A stretch of 64,000 nt of DNA from Argopecten irradians (GCF_041381155.1 NC_091146.1:2683224-2747223); one strand, 5' to 3'. Numbered from the stretch's first letter, positions 38,201 to 51,086 are shown. Numbers and translations: made by a program. The notes: generated by a model not told the origin, from the sequence alone.

Positions 38201-41200
38201 TGTACAATGTGTTTTGGTGTGTCATGTGTACAATGTGTGTGTGTCATGTGTATAACGTGTTGTTGTGTGTCATGAGTACATGTGTTATGTCATGTGTACA
38301 ATGTGTTGTGGACTGTCATGTGTACAATGTGTTTTGGACTGTCATGTGTACAATGTGTTGTGTTGTGTCATGTGTACAATGTGTTTTGGACTGTCATGTG
38401 TACAATGTGTTGTGTTGTGTAATTTGTAAAATGTGTTGTGGTGTGTGAATGTCAATGATGTGTTGTTGTCTGTCATGTGTACAATGTGTTGTAGTGTGTC
38501 ATGTGTACAATGTGTTGTGGTCTGTCAAGTGTAAAATATGTTTGGTGTGTCATGTGAACATTGTGTTGAGGTGTGTCATGTGTACAATGTGTTGTGGTCT
38601 GTCATGTGTACAATGTGTTGTGGTCTATCATGTTTACAATGTTTTGTGAACGTTCATGTGTACAGTGTGTTGAGGTGTGTCATGTGTACAATGTGTTGTG
38701 GTGTGTCATGAGTAGTATTTGTTTTGGTTTGTCATGTGTAAGATGTGTTGTGGTCTGTCATGTGTACAATGTGTTGTGGTGTGTCATGTTTACAATGTGT
38801 TGTGGTGTGCCATTTGCACAATGTGTTGTGGTCTGTCATGTGTATAATTTCTTGTAGTCTGTCATGTGTAAAATGTGATTTGGTATGTCATGTGTAGAAT
38901 GTGTTGTGGTGTGTGAATGTCTCTGATGTGTTGTTGTCTGTCATGTGTACAATGTGTTGTGGACTGTCATGTGTACAATGTGATGTGGTGTGTCATGTGT
39001 AGAAAGTGTTGTGGTCTGTCATGTGTACAATGTGTTGTGGTCTGTCATGTGTACAATGAATTGTGGTGTGTCATATGTACAATGTGTTGTGGTGTGTCAT
39101 GTGTACGATGTGTTGTGGTCTGTCATGTGTACAATGTGTTGTGGACTGTCATGTGTACAATGTGTCGTGGACTATCATGTGTACAATGTGTCGTGGACTA
39201 TCATGTGTACAATGTGTTGTGGTGTGTCATGTGTAAAATGTGATTTGGTGTGTCATGTGTAGAATCTATTGTGGTGTGTCATGTATATAATGTGTTGTTT
39301 TGTGTCATGTGTACAATGTGTTTTGGACTGTCATGTGTACAATGTGTTGTGTTGTGTAATTTGTAAAATGTGTTGTGGTGTGTGAATGTCAATGATGTGT
39401 TGTTGTCTGTCATGTGTGCAATGTGTTGTGGTGTGTCATATGTACAATGTGTTGTGGACTGTCATGTCTAGAATATGTTGTGATGTGTCATGTGTACAAT
39501 GTTTTGTTGTCTGTCATGTGTACAAAGTGTTTTGTGTGTGTCATGTGTACAATGTGTTGTGGTGTGTCATGTTTAAAATGTGTTGTGATCTGTCATGTTT
39601 CATGTGTTGTGTTGTCATGTGTACAATGTGTTGTGGTGTGTCATGTGTACAATGTGTTGTGGTATATCATGTATACATTGTGTTGTGATATGTCATGTGT
39701 AAAATGTGTTGTGGTATGTCATATGTACAATGTGTTGTGGTGTGTCATGTGTACAATGTGTTGTGGTGTGTCATGTGTACAATGTGTTGTGGTGTGTCAT
39801 GTGTACAATGTGTTGTGGTGTGTCATGTGTACAATGTGTTGTGGTGTGTCATGTGTACAATGTGTTGTGGTGTGTCATGTGTACAATGTGTTGTGTTGTG
39901 TCATGTGTACAATGTGTGTGTGTTTGTCATGTGTACAATGTGTTGTGGTCTTTCATGTGTACAATGTGTTGTGTTGTGTCATGTGTACAATTTTTTGTGA
40001 TATGTCATGCATACAATGTGTTGTGTGTGTATCATGTGTACAATGTGTTGTGGTGTGTCATTTGTACAATGTGTTGTGGTTTGTCATGTGTACAATGTGT
40101 TGTGGTGTGTCATGTGTACAATGTGTTGTGGTGTGTCATGTGTACAATGTGTTGTGGTGTGTCATGTGTACAATGTGTTGTGGTGTGTCATGTGTACAAT
40201 GTGTTGTGGTGTGTCATGTGTACAATGTGTTGTGGTGTGTCATGTGTACAATGTGTTGTGGTGTGTCATGTGTACAATGTGTTGTGTTGTGTCATGTGTA
40301 CAATGTGTAGTGGTTTGTCATGTCTAGAATATGTTGTGGTCTTTCATGTGTACAATGTGTTGTTTTGTGTCATGTGTACAATTTTTATGTGATATGTCAT
40401 GCATACAATGTGTTGTGGTGTATCATGTGTACAATTTGTTGTGGTGTGTCATGAGTACAATGTGTTGTGGTGTGTCATGTTTAAAATGTGTTGTGGTGTG
40501 TCATGTTTACAATGTGTTGTGGTTGTCATATGTACAATGTGTTGTGGTCTGTCTTGTTTAAAATATGTTGTGTTCTGTCATGTGTACAATGTGTTATGGT
40601 CTGTCATGTATACAATGTGTTGTGGTGTGTCATGTGTACAATGTGTTGTGGTGTGTCATGTGTACAATGTGTTGTGTTGTGTCATGTGTACAATGTGTTG
40701 TGGTGTGTCATGTGTACAATGTGTTGTGGTGTGTCATGTGTACAATGTGTTGTGGTGTGTCATGTGTACAATGTGTTGTGGTGTGTCATGTGTACAATGT
40801 GTTGTGGTGTGTCATGTGTACAATGTGTTGTGGTGTGTGTCATGTGTACAATGTGTTGTGGTGTGTATGTTACGATGTGTTGTGGTATGATATGTGTACA
40901 ATGTGTTGTGGCTGTCATGTGTACAATGTGTTGTGGTATGTCATGTGTACAATGTGTTGTGGTTGTCATGTGTACAATGTGTTGTGGTATGCATGTGTAA
41001 ATGTGTTGTGGTCTGTCATGTGTAGAATGTGTTGTGGTATATCATGTGTACAATGTGTTGTGGTCTGCATGTGTACAGTGTGTTGTGGTATATCATGTGT
41101 ACAATGTGTTGTGGTCTGTCATGTGTAGAATGTGTTGTCGTATATCATGTGTACAATGTGTTGTGGTGTGTCATGTGTAGATAGTGTTGTGGTCTGTCAT

Positions 41201-41395
41201 GTCTAGAATATGTTGTGGTGTGTCATGTGTACAATGCGTTGTGTTGTGTCATGTGTATAATGTGTTGTGGTGTTTCATGCGTAAAATGTGTTTTGGTCTG
41301 TCATGTTTACAATGTGTTGTGGTGTGTCATGTGTACAATGTGTTGTGGTGTTTCATGCGTAAAATGTGTTGTTGGCTGTCATTTGTACAATGTTT
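35206..41395 (+). repeat. 26-bp satellite array, main copy (about 6.2 kb)
   Basis: About 235 units of the same 26-bp repeat as at 2856. Variant units form higher-order blocks. The segment 35620-36350 recurs at about 37075-37780 (offset 1425 bp in its right part), and the landmark TGTGTGAATGTC appears at about 36051, 36957, 37477, 38442, 38911 and 39379. The stretch 39700-40860 contains runs of almost identical units, a sign of recent expansion. Cys/Val-rich open frames up to 298 codons are products of the repeat. Confidence 0.93.
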
Positions 41396-42355
41396 CACTA
41401 TACAAGAAGCCCAGGACAGGCAACTCGCACTTAACGCACACTTCATGCTCCGATCATCTCGGCATTACTGGTATTTCTGAGGTACGCGATTTGGAAAAAC
41501 AAACAGTACTTCTATGAACTATAAACGTGCAAACAGTTATTCCACGAGAAGAATGTTCTCAAGTGCAGACTGGTGTTTTATTTTTTTCTATTCTGGAACT
41601 GTCGATAATGATTTTTACAAAAACTGTACGACGCCATCATTTTAACTTTGAAAGTGTGCGCATTCCAACGGTAAAACTAGAAAAAAAATGCCTCCTTTTA
41701 TGATAAGCCAATGACCCAATAGCATTTGTTAGAGAGAGAAACTACATATGCTGCCTACGTCAAGCACGTCACTGCATGATTCTACCCTACGCTAACAATC
41801 TGATGAAAATACAAATCCTTATAACCACTCCGTTCAATAGAGGATCTGACAACATCCCATACAAGGTCATGTTCGGATGTCCTTTTTACCACGTGCACTT
41901 CAGATTAAATTAATTTTCTACACATTCAAATGTCAATTGATAACTCAATTTCGTCCCAGTATACATATACTTTTAGTTTTTTTTTGTGCTCTTTGGGCGA
42001 GATGACAATACGAACGAAAATACTTCTGACAGCTTTTTTCAAACCTTTTCGTCCCCAGCCAAGATTCTGGCTGCAGCAATTTGATTGGCCATTTCCAAAG
42101 GTCACAAGAACGTGAATGGGATATTGTCAGATCCTCTTATCAGACGTAGGGATAATAAGGATATGTATTTTAATCAGATAGCTACGCTAATAACTTCAAA
42201 CGTCCAAATATGCTGATTACATATCAAGTGTAATTAAGTGTTGAACTTTCTATAAAAGACAATTACAAATGTTATTGTGGTTTTGTTAAAGGTACGCGGA
42301 GGTAGGAGAGGAAAGTCGCTGATGACTCGATCTCTAACAGTTCCGCATCGTTTTC
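41396..42355. other. Single-copy spacer of the duplicated block, copy 2
   Basis: No gene recognised. It differs from 4426-5384 at only a few positions, mostly homopolymer-length changes. Confidence 0.6.
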
Positions 42356-42840
42356 TAACAATACTGATTCCGAAAACATTTTTAACTCGTTTTTCAAAAG
42401 TGTGTTCCGTGCTGACGACAATTGTTATATTCCTAAATATATGCTGTACATTAATTTTATTGTCCTTTCAGCTTTCTGAAATGTACAGATGTTCAAAAAG
42501 CACTGAAACAGATAGGTGTTAAAAGGTTTTGTGGCTATGGCAATATTCATAACTGGTATTATTTTTAAAGAGTGTGCTAAAGAGTTATGTAAACGATTTT
42601 AAAAGGGCTAATGTAATTCCCATTTTTAAATCAGGTAAACGTAAATACGTTCCTTATTACAGACCTGTGTCGTTAGTTCCAATTTTATAAAATGTTGTTC
42701 ATTTCTCAAATTTTATAAATCCTCTCCTCTGTGAGGAGCAGTATTGTTTTATGTCATAAAGATCAACTGTATGGTTCACTGACCTGATATCTGAAACATT
42801 TGATTATATACTTGAAATGCATGCTGTATACATCTGACAA
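42356..42840 (+). pseudogene. LINE reverse transcriptase remnant, copy 2
   Basis: Same broken CR1/Jockey-like piece as at 5385-5860, including NSFFKSVFRADDNC and, in another frame, RANVIPIFKSGK and YYRPVSLVPIL at about 42606-42690. It carries the same in-frame stops as copy 1, so it was already dead before the duplication. Single-base differences between the copies lie mostly in A/T runs. Confidence 0.7.
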
Positions 42841-42898
42841 AGCGAGTCACATTATTAAACAAGCTAAAACCTTATGGTGTAGAAGGCAATATTTAAGC

Positions 42899-43748
42899 AT
42901 TGGTTGTCATACTTTTGACAATCATTGGTGTGTAACATACATTGGTTGTCATACTTTTGACAATCATTGGTGTGTAACATACATTGGTTGTCATACTTTT
43001 GACAATCATTGGTGTGTAACATACATTGGTTGTCATACTTTTGACATGCATTGGTGTGTAACATACATTGGTTGTCATACTTTTGACATGCATTGGTGTG
43101 TAACATACATTGGTTGTCATACTTTTGACATGCATTGGTGTGTAACATACATTGGTTGTCATACTTTTGACATGCATTGGTGTGTAACATACATTGGTTG
43201 TCATACTTTTGACAATCATTGGTGTGTAACATACATTGGTTGTCATACTTTTGACAATCATTGGTGTGTAACATACATTGGTTGTCATACTTTTGACATG
43301 CATTGGTGTGTAACATACATTGGTTGTCATACTTTTGACAATCATTGGTGTGTAACATACATTGGTTGTCATACTTTTGACAATCATTGGTGTGTAACAT
43401 ACACTGGTTGTCATACTTTTGACATGCATTGGTGTGTAACATACATTGGTTGTCATACTTTTGACATGTATTGGTGTGTAACATACATTGGTTGTCATAC
43501 TTTTGACATGTATTGGTGTGTAACATACATTGGTTGTCATACTTTTGACATGCATTGGTGTGTAACATACATTGGTTGTCATACTTTTGACATGCATTGG
43601 TGTGTAACATACATTGGTTGTCATACTTTTGACATGCATTGGTGTGTAACATACTTTGGTTGTCATACTTTTGACATACATTGGTGTGTAACATACTTTG
43701 GTTGTCATACTTTTGACATACATTGGTGTGTAACATACATTGGTTGTT
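42899..43748 (+). repeat. 42-bp minisatellite, copy 2 (about 20 units)
   Basis: Same unit as at 5925-6778 and nearly the same number of units. The unit-variant order differs locally (three AATCATT units at the left, then ATGCATT units), so the two arrays have diverged by a few unit-level changes. Confidence 0.95.
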
Positions 43749-44281
43749 CTAGCATAGTCAACAGTTTCCATTATAGCGTTTTATTTTCAAACGTGTTATT
43801 ATTATCTTTAAAAAAAATGTTTTTTTCCCATGAATTCATTTGCATTAGATAAATATATGATTTAATTTTCCTTGTTACAAGCATTTTCATTGGCTTAAAA
43901 TTCACTTTATCAGCCCATAAAGGAAAAAATGGCGTCGCCGTTTGTAACATGGCTTCTGGTTGGCTGTGATGATGGCGTAATAATTACGCGGTTTATTTAA
44001 ATTACACTCAGATTTTTGTGTTATATCTCCATAACATAAACAATTTATTCAAGTTAATCCTTAAATTATACAATCATGCTTTCCATTACTGCGGAGAACA
44101 GTACCGGAGCAACGCATAAACCGGAATAGGTCAAACAGGAAGTACGAACAAAATTAGCCATCCATGCTAACAGGTCATTGATCTTAGTATGTACTTGTGC
44201 TAACGTATATGTTAGCGAAACAGAGCTTCGCTCTTATAAACAAAATGATATGAAATAGTGTCTATTATATGTGTTCAAGGG
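43749..44281. other. Spacer between minisatellites, copy 2
   Basis: No gene recognised. Nearly identical to 6779-7311. Confidence 0.55.
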
Positions 44282-44880
44282 TGTCAAGCGGAACAGCTAC
44301 GAACACCTTAACTTGGAGCTGATGATTAGCCATTCCATTGTATTAATTCCCTTGGCATGCTAGTACAAAACTACTGTATGATCTGGGTATCGATGAATTA
44401 TATATATTTCAAACTATTATATTTTCAAAGAAACCCGAGATATGTTTATATTCATGATTCTATAAAATCTGATAATTAAACACAATCATATGGTTACAAA
44501 ATATCATATCAGAAAGTAATTAACCATGCTTGTCTGAAATCAATTTCCAATACATAATCAATGAATATATTTGTTGCGGGATGTCAAACGGAACAGCTGC
44601 ACTCCGCAACTTGGAGCTGGTGATTGGCAATTCCATTGTGTTAGCTCCCTTGGCATGTTAGTACAAAACCATGTTCTGGGTATTGATGAATTAAATATGT
44701 TTCAAACTGTCATATTTGCAAAGAAACCCGAGATATATTTATATTCATGATTCTATAAAATATGATAATTAAAACACAATTATATGACTACAAAATATCA
44801 TATCAGAAAATAATTAACCAAGATTGTCTGAAATCAATTCCAGATATTAAATCAATGAATAATTTCCTTGGAACCATTAC
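44282..44880 (+). repeat. 302-bp tandem pair, copy 2
   Basis: Second occurrence of the pair described at 7312-7910, with the same internal differences between the two units. Confidence 0.85.
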
Positions 44881-44941
44881 CCATTAATTGATAATAGGGA
44901 TGATACAATAGAGGAATATAAACAATGTATTTAATGTACTC

Positions 44942-45917
44942 ATGTTACTGTTGTGTTGTTCCACTCGATACCTACGAGATGAGATGTCAATGTTACTGTT
45001 GTGTTGTTCCACTCGATACCTACGAGATGAGATGTCAATGTTACTGTTGTGTTGTTCCACTCGATACCTACGAGATGAGATGTCAATGTTACTGTTGTGT
45101 TGTTCCACTCGATACCTACGAGATGAGATGTCAATGTTACTCATGTTACTGTTGTGTTGTTCCACTCGATACCTACGAGATGAGATGTCAATGTTACTGT
45201 TGTGTTGTTCCACTCGATACCTACGAGATGAGATGTCAATGTTACTGTTGTGTTGTTCCACTCGATACCTACGAGATGAGATGTCAATGTTACTGTTGTG
45301 TTGTTCCACTCGATACCTACGAGATGAGATGTCAATGTTACTGTTGTGTTGTTCCACTCGATACCTACGAGATGAGATGTCAATGTTACTGTTGTGTTGT
45401 TCCACTCGATACCTACGAGATGAGATGTCAATGTTACTGTTGTGTTGTTCGACTCGATACCTACGAGATGAGATGTCAATGTTACTGTTGTGTTGTTCCA
45501 CTCGATACCTACGAGATGAGATGTCAATGTTACTGTTGTGTTGTTCCACTCGATACCTACGAGATGAGATGTCAGTGTTACTGTTGTGTTGTTCCACTCG
45601 ATACCTACGAGATGAGATGTCAATGTTACTGTTGTGTTGTTCCACTCGATACCTACGAGATGAGATGTCAATGTTACTGTTGTGTTGTTCCACTCGATAC
45701 CTACGAGATGAGATGTCAATGTTACTGTTGTGTTGTTCCACTCGATACCTACGAGGTGAGATGTCAATGTTACTGTTGTGTTGTTCCACTCGATACCTAC
45801 GAGATGAGATGTCAATGTTACTGTTGTGTTGTTCCACTCGATACCTACGAGATGAGATGTCAATGTTACTGTTGTGTTGATCCACTCGATACCTACGAGA
45901 TGAGATGTCAACGTTAC
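44942..45917 (+). repeat. 48-bp minisatellite, copy 2 (about 20 near-perfect units)
   Basis: Very regular array with one 12-bp insertion near 45141 and fewer than ten substitutions. Because 48 is divisible by three, long frames run through it on both strands (333 codons plus, 394 codons minus). The high uniformity indicates recent amplification or homogenisation. Confidence 0.95.
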
Positions 45918-47645
45918 CACCTATAAAGTACACATTAGAGGCATGCTTCAATGATAAAGCACTATTATATAATAGAAGAGGCAACAGTTCCACTTTATTC
46001 ATGAAGACACAACACGGATATACCGCAGTCTCCCAAAATACACACTTCACACACGCTTCACATCGCATACGTTTTTAGGTCATCTGACCTGAAGGGTCAG
46101 GATGACCTATTGTCATCATACACCGTCCGTCGTGCGGCGTGCGTAAACTTTTCATTCAATAACCGAAAGGCCCAGGGCACTGATATTTCACCTTTAGCAT
46201 GCTTGGATGAAGAGATACCAAGTTTGTAAAAAAGAATGACCTTGCCCTTCATTCAAAGTCACATGGGTCAAATAGGCTAACTTTTTAAACGACGTCTTCT
46301 CAAGAAACAGCAGGCCCAGGGTACTGATATTGGGCCTGTAGCATGCTGAGATGAAACGCTATTAAGTTTGTTCAAATAAATGACCTTGATCTTCATTCAA
46401 GGTCACAGGGGTTGATTAGATAAAACTATTTAAACGATTTCTTGTGAATAATTAAGAAGCCCAGAGATCTAATATTGGACCTGTGACATGCTGGGATGAA
46501 TGGCTACCAAGTTTGTTTAAATGAATGACCTTGACCTTCAATCAAGGTCACATGAGTCAAAAAGGCTAAAATCCTTTAAACGACTTCTTGTGAATAACTA
46601 ATAGGTGAAATAGGCTAAAATCTTTAAAAGACTATGTTGTATTGTGCTAATAGTCATATGATCGTTTAGGCCCATGGGCCTCTTGTTACATGACTCATGG
46701 GATTTTCCCGAATACCCATGATATAACACTCTTACCGCGAGATTATAATGATGATCGTACGCAGCCTTCAACCCTCACTGGACCAGTGGAAATTACCGAA
46801 AAGTGTAATATCCTTCATTTTGTTCAAATTAATGACCTTGATCTTCATTCAAGGTTACAGGGGTCAATTAGACTAAACTATTTAAACGATTTCTTGTGAA
46901 TAATTAAGAGGCCTAGAGATCTAATATTGGACCTGTGACATGCTGGGATGAATGGCTACCAAGTTTGTTTAAATGAATGTCCTGGACCTTCATTAAAGGT
47001 CACAGAGGTCAAAAAGGCTAAAATCCTTTGAACGACTTCTTGTGAATACTAAGAGGCCTAGAGACCTGATATTGGGCCTCTGGCATGCTGGGATGAATGG
47101 CTACCAAGTTGTTTAAATGAATGACCTTGACATTTATTCAAGGTTGACAGGGGTCATAAAGGCTAAACTCTTGAAAACGACTTCTTTTCAAGAACCAGCA
47201 GGCCCAGGGTACTGATATTGGGCTTGTAACATGCTTTGATAAAGGGTTTCCCAGGTCACAGCGGTCAAAAAGGCTACAAAAAATAAACAACTTATTTTCA
47301 AAAACCAAAAGGCCCAGAGCACTGATATTGGGCCTGTAACATGGTTCGATAAAGGGTTCCCAGTTTTTCAAGTGAATGACCTTGACCTTCATTCAAGTTC
47401 ACAGGGGTCAAATATTCTAAAATCTTTAAACGATTTCTTTAGAAAAACTAAGAGTTCTAGAGACCTGATATTGGGCATGTGGAATGCTGGGATAAATGGC
47501 TACCAAGTTTGTTCAAATGAATGACCTTGACCTTCATTCAAGGTGACAGGGGTCAATTGGACTAAACCCTTTTAACGATTTCTTGTGAATAACTAAGAGG
47601 CCTAGAGACCTGATATTGGGTCTGTGACATGCGGGGATGAACGGC
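45918..47645 (+). repeat. Degenerate 145-bp repeat, copy 2
   Basis: After a 160-bp spacer come at least eight units whose AATGACCTTGA motifs start near 46228, 46378, 46523, 46828, 46976, 47118, 47373 and 47518, mostly 142-150 bp apart. Each unit carries TCAAGGTCA and the phrases GATATTGGGCCTG, CATGCTGGGATGAA and CTACCAAGTTTGTTTAAA. An internal edge at about 46665-46690 (GGCCCATGGGCCTCTTGTTA) suggests two adjacent copies of a larger dispersed element. The right end abuts gypsy DNA. Confidence 0.82.
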
Positions 47646-47888
47646 TTCCAAGTTTGTTTACCGGTGCGTCGAGCTATGGCGACCTGCCCCTTCACGATCT
47701 CCCCCATCTCCTGGAGACTCAGGTGGTTTGTCAGGAATAGCTCACGGAACAACTCTTCGGCATCGAACAGCCGTCCCTCCCTTGTTGCCTGGCGAACCAG
47801 GTCCAAGGCCGGCTCTCGGGCAGCAATCCGGTCAGGCTGCAGCTTGACGATTGGCCTGAAACATATGAAACATACAAACTTAAAGTAC
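47646..47888 (-). other. Gypsy part: unassigned coding-like stretch after the PHD finger (fossil)
   Basis: About 65 codons downstream of the PHD finger have coding-like composition (AAREPALDLVRQATREG, NHLSLQEMGEIVKGQVAIAR). I do not recognise a domain. It was carried along in the duplicated fragment at 12486-12700. Confidence 0.4.
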
Positions 47889-48041
47889 TCAGCGGCGACA
47901 TCGCCCACATTTGTATATGTCAAGGCCCAGAGCGTCTGAAGGAGCCATATTGACACAGGATCCATGGTACCATTCGTCACAGTAATCACACTGGATCATA
48001 AACCTACCCCCCCCCCAGGGACGTCGGCAAGTACAATATTC
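47889..48041 (-). other. Gypsy part: C-terminal PHD finger (fossil)
   Basis: Fifty residues show the C4HC3 zinc-binding pattern of a PHD finger: EYCTCRRP, then MIQCDYCDEWYHGSC, then YKCGRC. The aromatic CDEWYHG segment is typical of PHD fingers that read histone H3 tails. It lies where chromoviruses carry a chromodomain, so a targeting role is an attractive inference. Confidence 0.85.
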
Positions 48042-50180
48042 CTCCACTCCCCCCTCTTCCATAATGTTTGGGGCCGATCTATGATTACCAATCCATTCTG
48101 GAACTTGTCGATCACGACAAGGTTTCAGTTTGTCATGGTTTAGGACCATAACTTTGTTCCGGAGTTTGACCCGGAACAGGTACGGTGCTATCTTTCCTGT
48201 GATGACCCCAGGACCTTTCCATGGCGATGAGAGCTTCTTGCATCGGCCCTTCGGAGAGCTATTGTCAAGGACGTAAACTATATCTCCCTCCTCATAGGAT
48301 CTCTCTAACAGCCGCAAGTCATAGTTCTTCTTCATGGCTCTTTGGCACTCGCCTAATGATTGCCTGGCAATGTGATGAGTTTGTTGAATGGCTTTGGTGA
48401 GATCCGATACATAGTCTGGAGGGCTGAGGACTTCCCCTGCTTCCGTGGCCGGCAGTGGGAATATGAGGTCCGACGGAGTGTAGACCTCACGCCCAAACAT
48501 CATCTTATTCGGGGTATAGCCCGTGCTACGGTTTACCGTTCCTCGAATAGCGCCTGCTATCTGGGGAAGGAAGGTGTCCCAGTCACGTTGCTGCTTCCCA
48601 ACTAAGCAACGGATCGCGTCCAGAAGCGTACGGTTGTATCGTTCAACCTGTCCGTTCGCCGATGGTCGATAGGGGGTCGTTCGCGATTTGTGAATGCGAA
48701 GGACGTCACAAAGAGCTGTAAATAGTTTACAGTTTCGAAGTTTCGACCTTGGTCTGAAAATAGTTGTATTGGGACCCCGAACCTTGAAAAGAGGCTATTC
48801 ACGGCAGCCTTGGCCATGATCTCAGCGGTCTGTGGGGGCAAGGGTATCGCCTCCATCCATTTAGTGAATTGATCCACCATGACCAGGATGTGCTCGTTCC
48901 CGTTTTCTGTTTTGGGTAAGGGTCCCAAGAAATCGATATGGACTCGTTCCATTGGGACTCCAGCGTGGTAATCTACTAGGGCGTGACGACTGATTCGATT
49001 TGGTTTCTTCTTAACGTTACAGACGTTACATCCTTGGACATAATTCCGGACTTCAGTACTCAGGCCGTACCAATGGAACTTTTCTTTCACCCGACTTCGG
49101 GTGCGACTGATTCCTTGATGTCCCGCACAATGGAGGTCATGATGCAGTCTCAAAGCTTCCTCTCGGAAGGCTGGGGGCAGTATCAACACCAAATCTGGTC
49201 TCTCTCCTTTCTTTTGGAGATAGACGATACCGTCTATCTCCCGGAGGCGCTCCTTGTTTATCCAGTAATATTTGGTCGCTTCACTGGACAGAAACAGGGC
49301 CTCTTTCGTCGGTTCCAAACCGGAGGCCAACCATCTTCGTATTAGCGTTAGGTCAAGATCCTTTTTCTGCTCCTCCTTTAAGGTTTCTAAGGAGAAACCC
49401 CAACAGCTTGGGGACGAATCCGTACCCAGCTGTTCCAAATTAATTTCCTCTCCGGCCTCGGAGAGGACAGAGACCCGCGCTGTGCTCGTAGCGATCTCAA
49501 CTGTCAAGGGATACTCCTCGGTTTTTTTGTCTGGACAAGGTACCTGTGATAAGGGCACTACATCATCCACTTCCCCCAGGAACGCGGCCCATTGGTCGTG
49601 CGCCCTTTGACAATAATTACAGCCTCCACAGGGTAAATCGGATATACGCGATCCATGGATGTAATGGATTGGGTTACGGGTAGACCGGTACAGTGGATCG
49701 GCGTTGCCATGAAGCTTACCCTTCCTATGACGAACTACCATATTATATTGACTAAGCTCCTCCATCCACTGAGCTAACTGACCCCGTGGTTCACGAAACC
49801 GTAATAACCAAGTCAGGCTGCTGTGATCCGTTCGGATCAGAAAAGGTCTACCCAGGAGATAGTGCCGAAACTGTCGAATTAGTCGGACCACTGCCAGGAG
49901 CTCTTTGCGAGTAGTACAATACCGTTTCTGCTCCGGCGTCAAAGCATAACTAGCATACGCAATTACCCTCTCCTGTCCCTCCTGTATCTGGAGTAACTCC
50001 CCTCCAATGGCCTCATCGGATGCATCCGTGTCCAAAACAAACTCATCCTCGGTGTTGGGGAGGGCTAGTACAGGTGGAGTAGTAAGCTTAAGTCGTAGGG
50101 CGTCAAAAGCCTTCTGTTGAGCCTCCCCCCATACAAACGGCTGTTTGCCCGTAACTTTATATAAGGGTAGCCAACGCAGC
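48042..50180 (-). other. Gypsy part: RNase H and integrase (fossil)
   Basis: RNase H-like region (EFVLDTDASDEAIGGELLQI; RELLAVVRLIRQFRHYLLG; IRTDHSSLTWLL). Then the zinc-binding H2C2 (LHHDLHCAGHQGISRTRSR; VQGCNVCNVKK) and the integrase core (HIDFLGPLPKTENGNEHILV; LFSDQGRNFE), followed by the C-terminal SH3-like part (YEEGDIVYVLD; PWKGPGVIT). Order and motifs are those of Ty3/gypsy pol. Part of a broken element. Confidence 0.9.
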
Positions 50181-51030
50181 AAAGTGGCTTATAAAGCTGC
50201 GGTGGTAATTGGCCAGTCCCAGGAATCTCTCAACATCCTTTGACGTCTGAGGAGGCGTCCACTGGCTTACTGCTTTAATGTCGTCCCCCGACATTTCCAA
50301 GGACTCGGGGCCTACAATCCGGCCCAGGAACTCCACTTTCTGCTTACAGTATGTACATTTCTTAGGCTTCAGTTTGAGCCCATACTGGCGGAAACGGAGT
50401 AAGGCTTCCCTGAGATTGTTCACGTGCTCCATGAAATCCTTCCCCAACACCAAGATATCGTCGAGAAAGGCCAATACCGTTCGCCATGTCATACCTCTCA
50501 GCAGCAAGTTGATTGCGCGCGAGAAGGTCGCGGGGGCATTGCAGAGCCCAAATGGCATCTTCATATACTCGAACAGACCGTATTTGGTGATGAACGCCGT
50601 TTTCTCTTTATCCTCTTCCCGGATCGGTATCTGCCAGTACGCGGAGTTAGCATCCAATTTGGAGAACCACTGGTTCCCGGCCAAGGTGTCGACGCAACCC
50701 TCCACTAAGGGCAGGGGGTAGACATCCTTCACCGTCACGTTGTTAAGAGCCCGGTAATCTATACAAAAACGAACGGAACCGTCCCTTTTTCGTATCAATA
50801 CCGGGGCCGAGGCCCAAGCGGAAATGGAGAGTTGGATGACTCCTGCTTCCAACATTTTGCTTACCTCCTTCTCCTCCTCCCCTGCAAATTTAATGGGTGT
50901 TCGTCTCATGCCCTGCTTTATTGGTGTCGCCTGCTTGGTATTGATTTCATGTTGGAGTGCTGTAAATGTCCCCAAATCAAAGGTACTCTTAGCGAAAACA
51001 TCCTGGAATTCCACTATGAGTTCTGACAAT
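50160..51030 (-). other. Gypsy part: reverse transcriptase (fossil)
   Basis: Clear Ty3/gypsy RT: INTKQATPIKQGMRRTP, FCIDYRALNNVTVKDVYPLP, FSKLDANSAYWQIP, the MPFGLCNAPATFSR block, and the active-site box FLDDILVLG. Then GLKLKPKKCTYCKQKVEFLG. Part of a broken element. Confidence 0.92.
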
Positions 51031-51086
51031 GTTCTAAATTGTGATTTAATTCCGATCGAGAGGACTCCAGCATGGACACCAGATGT

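Larger units (their letters stand above)
39455..48183 (+). repeat. Large direct duplication, copy 2
   Basis: Cleaner partner of 2856-12990 in the same orientation. Here the repeat arrays are regular and the right end runs uninterrupted into the full gypsy element. That suggests copy 2 keeps the original context and copy 1 is the derived or artefactual one. Confidence 0.85.

Noticed and set aside
35206-41395. Open frames up to 298 codons in the large satellite array
   Set aside because: Same reason: the frames come from the repeat period and change with each indel.
42899-45917. CRISPR-like appearance of regular repeats
   Set aside because: Units are directly adjacent with no unique spacers, and the context is eukaryotic. 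These are minisatellites.
47646-47888. Possible envelope gene downstream of the gypsy pol
   Set aside because: No signal peptide, transmembrane segment or glycoprotein-like features are visible. Only a short soluble-looking stretch is present.
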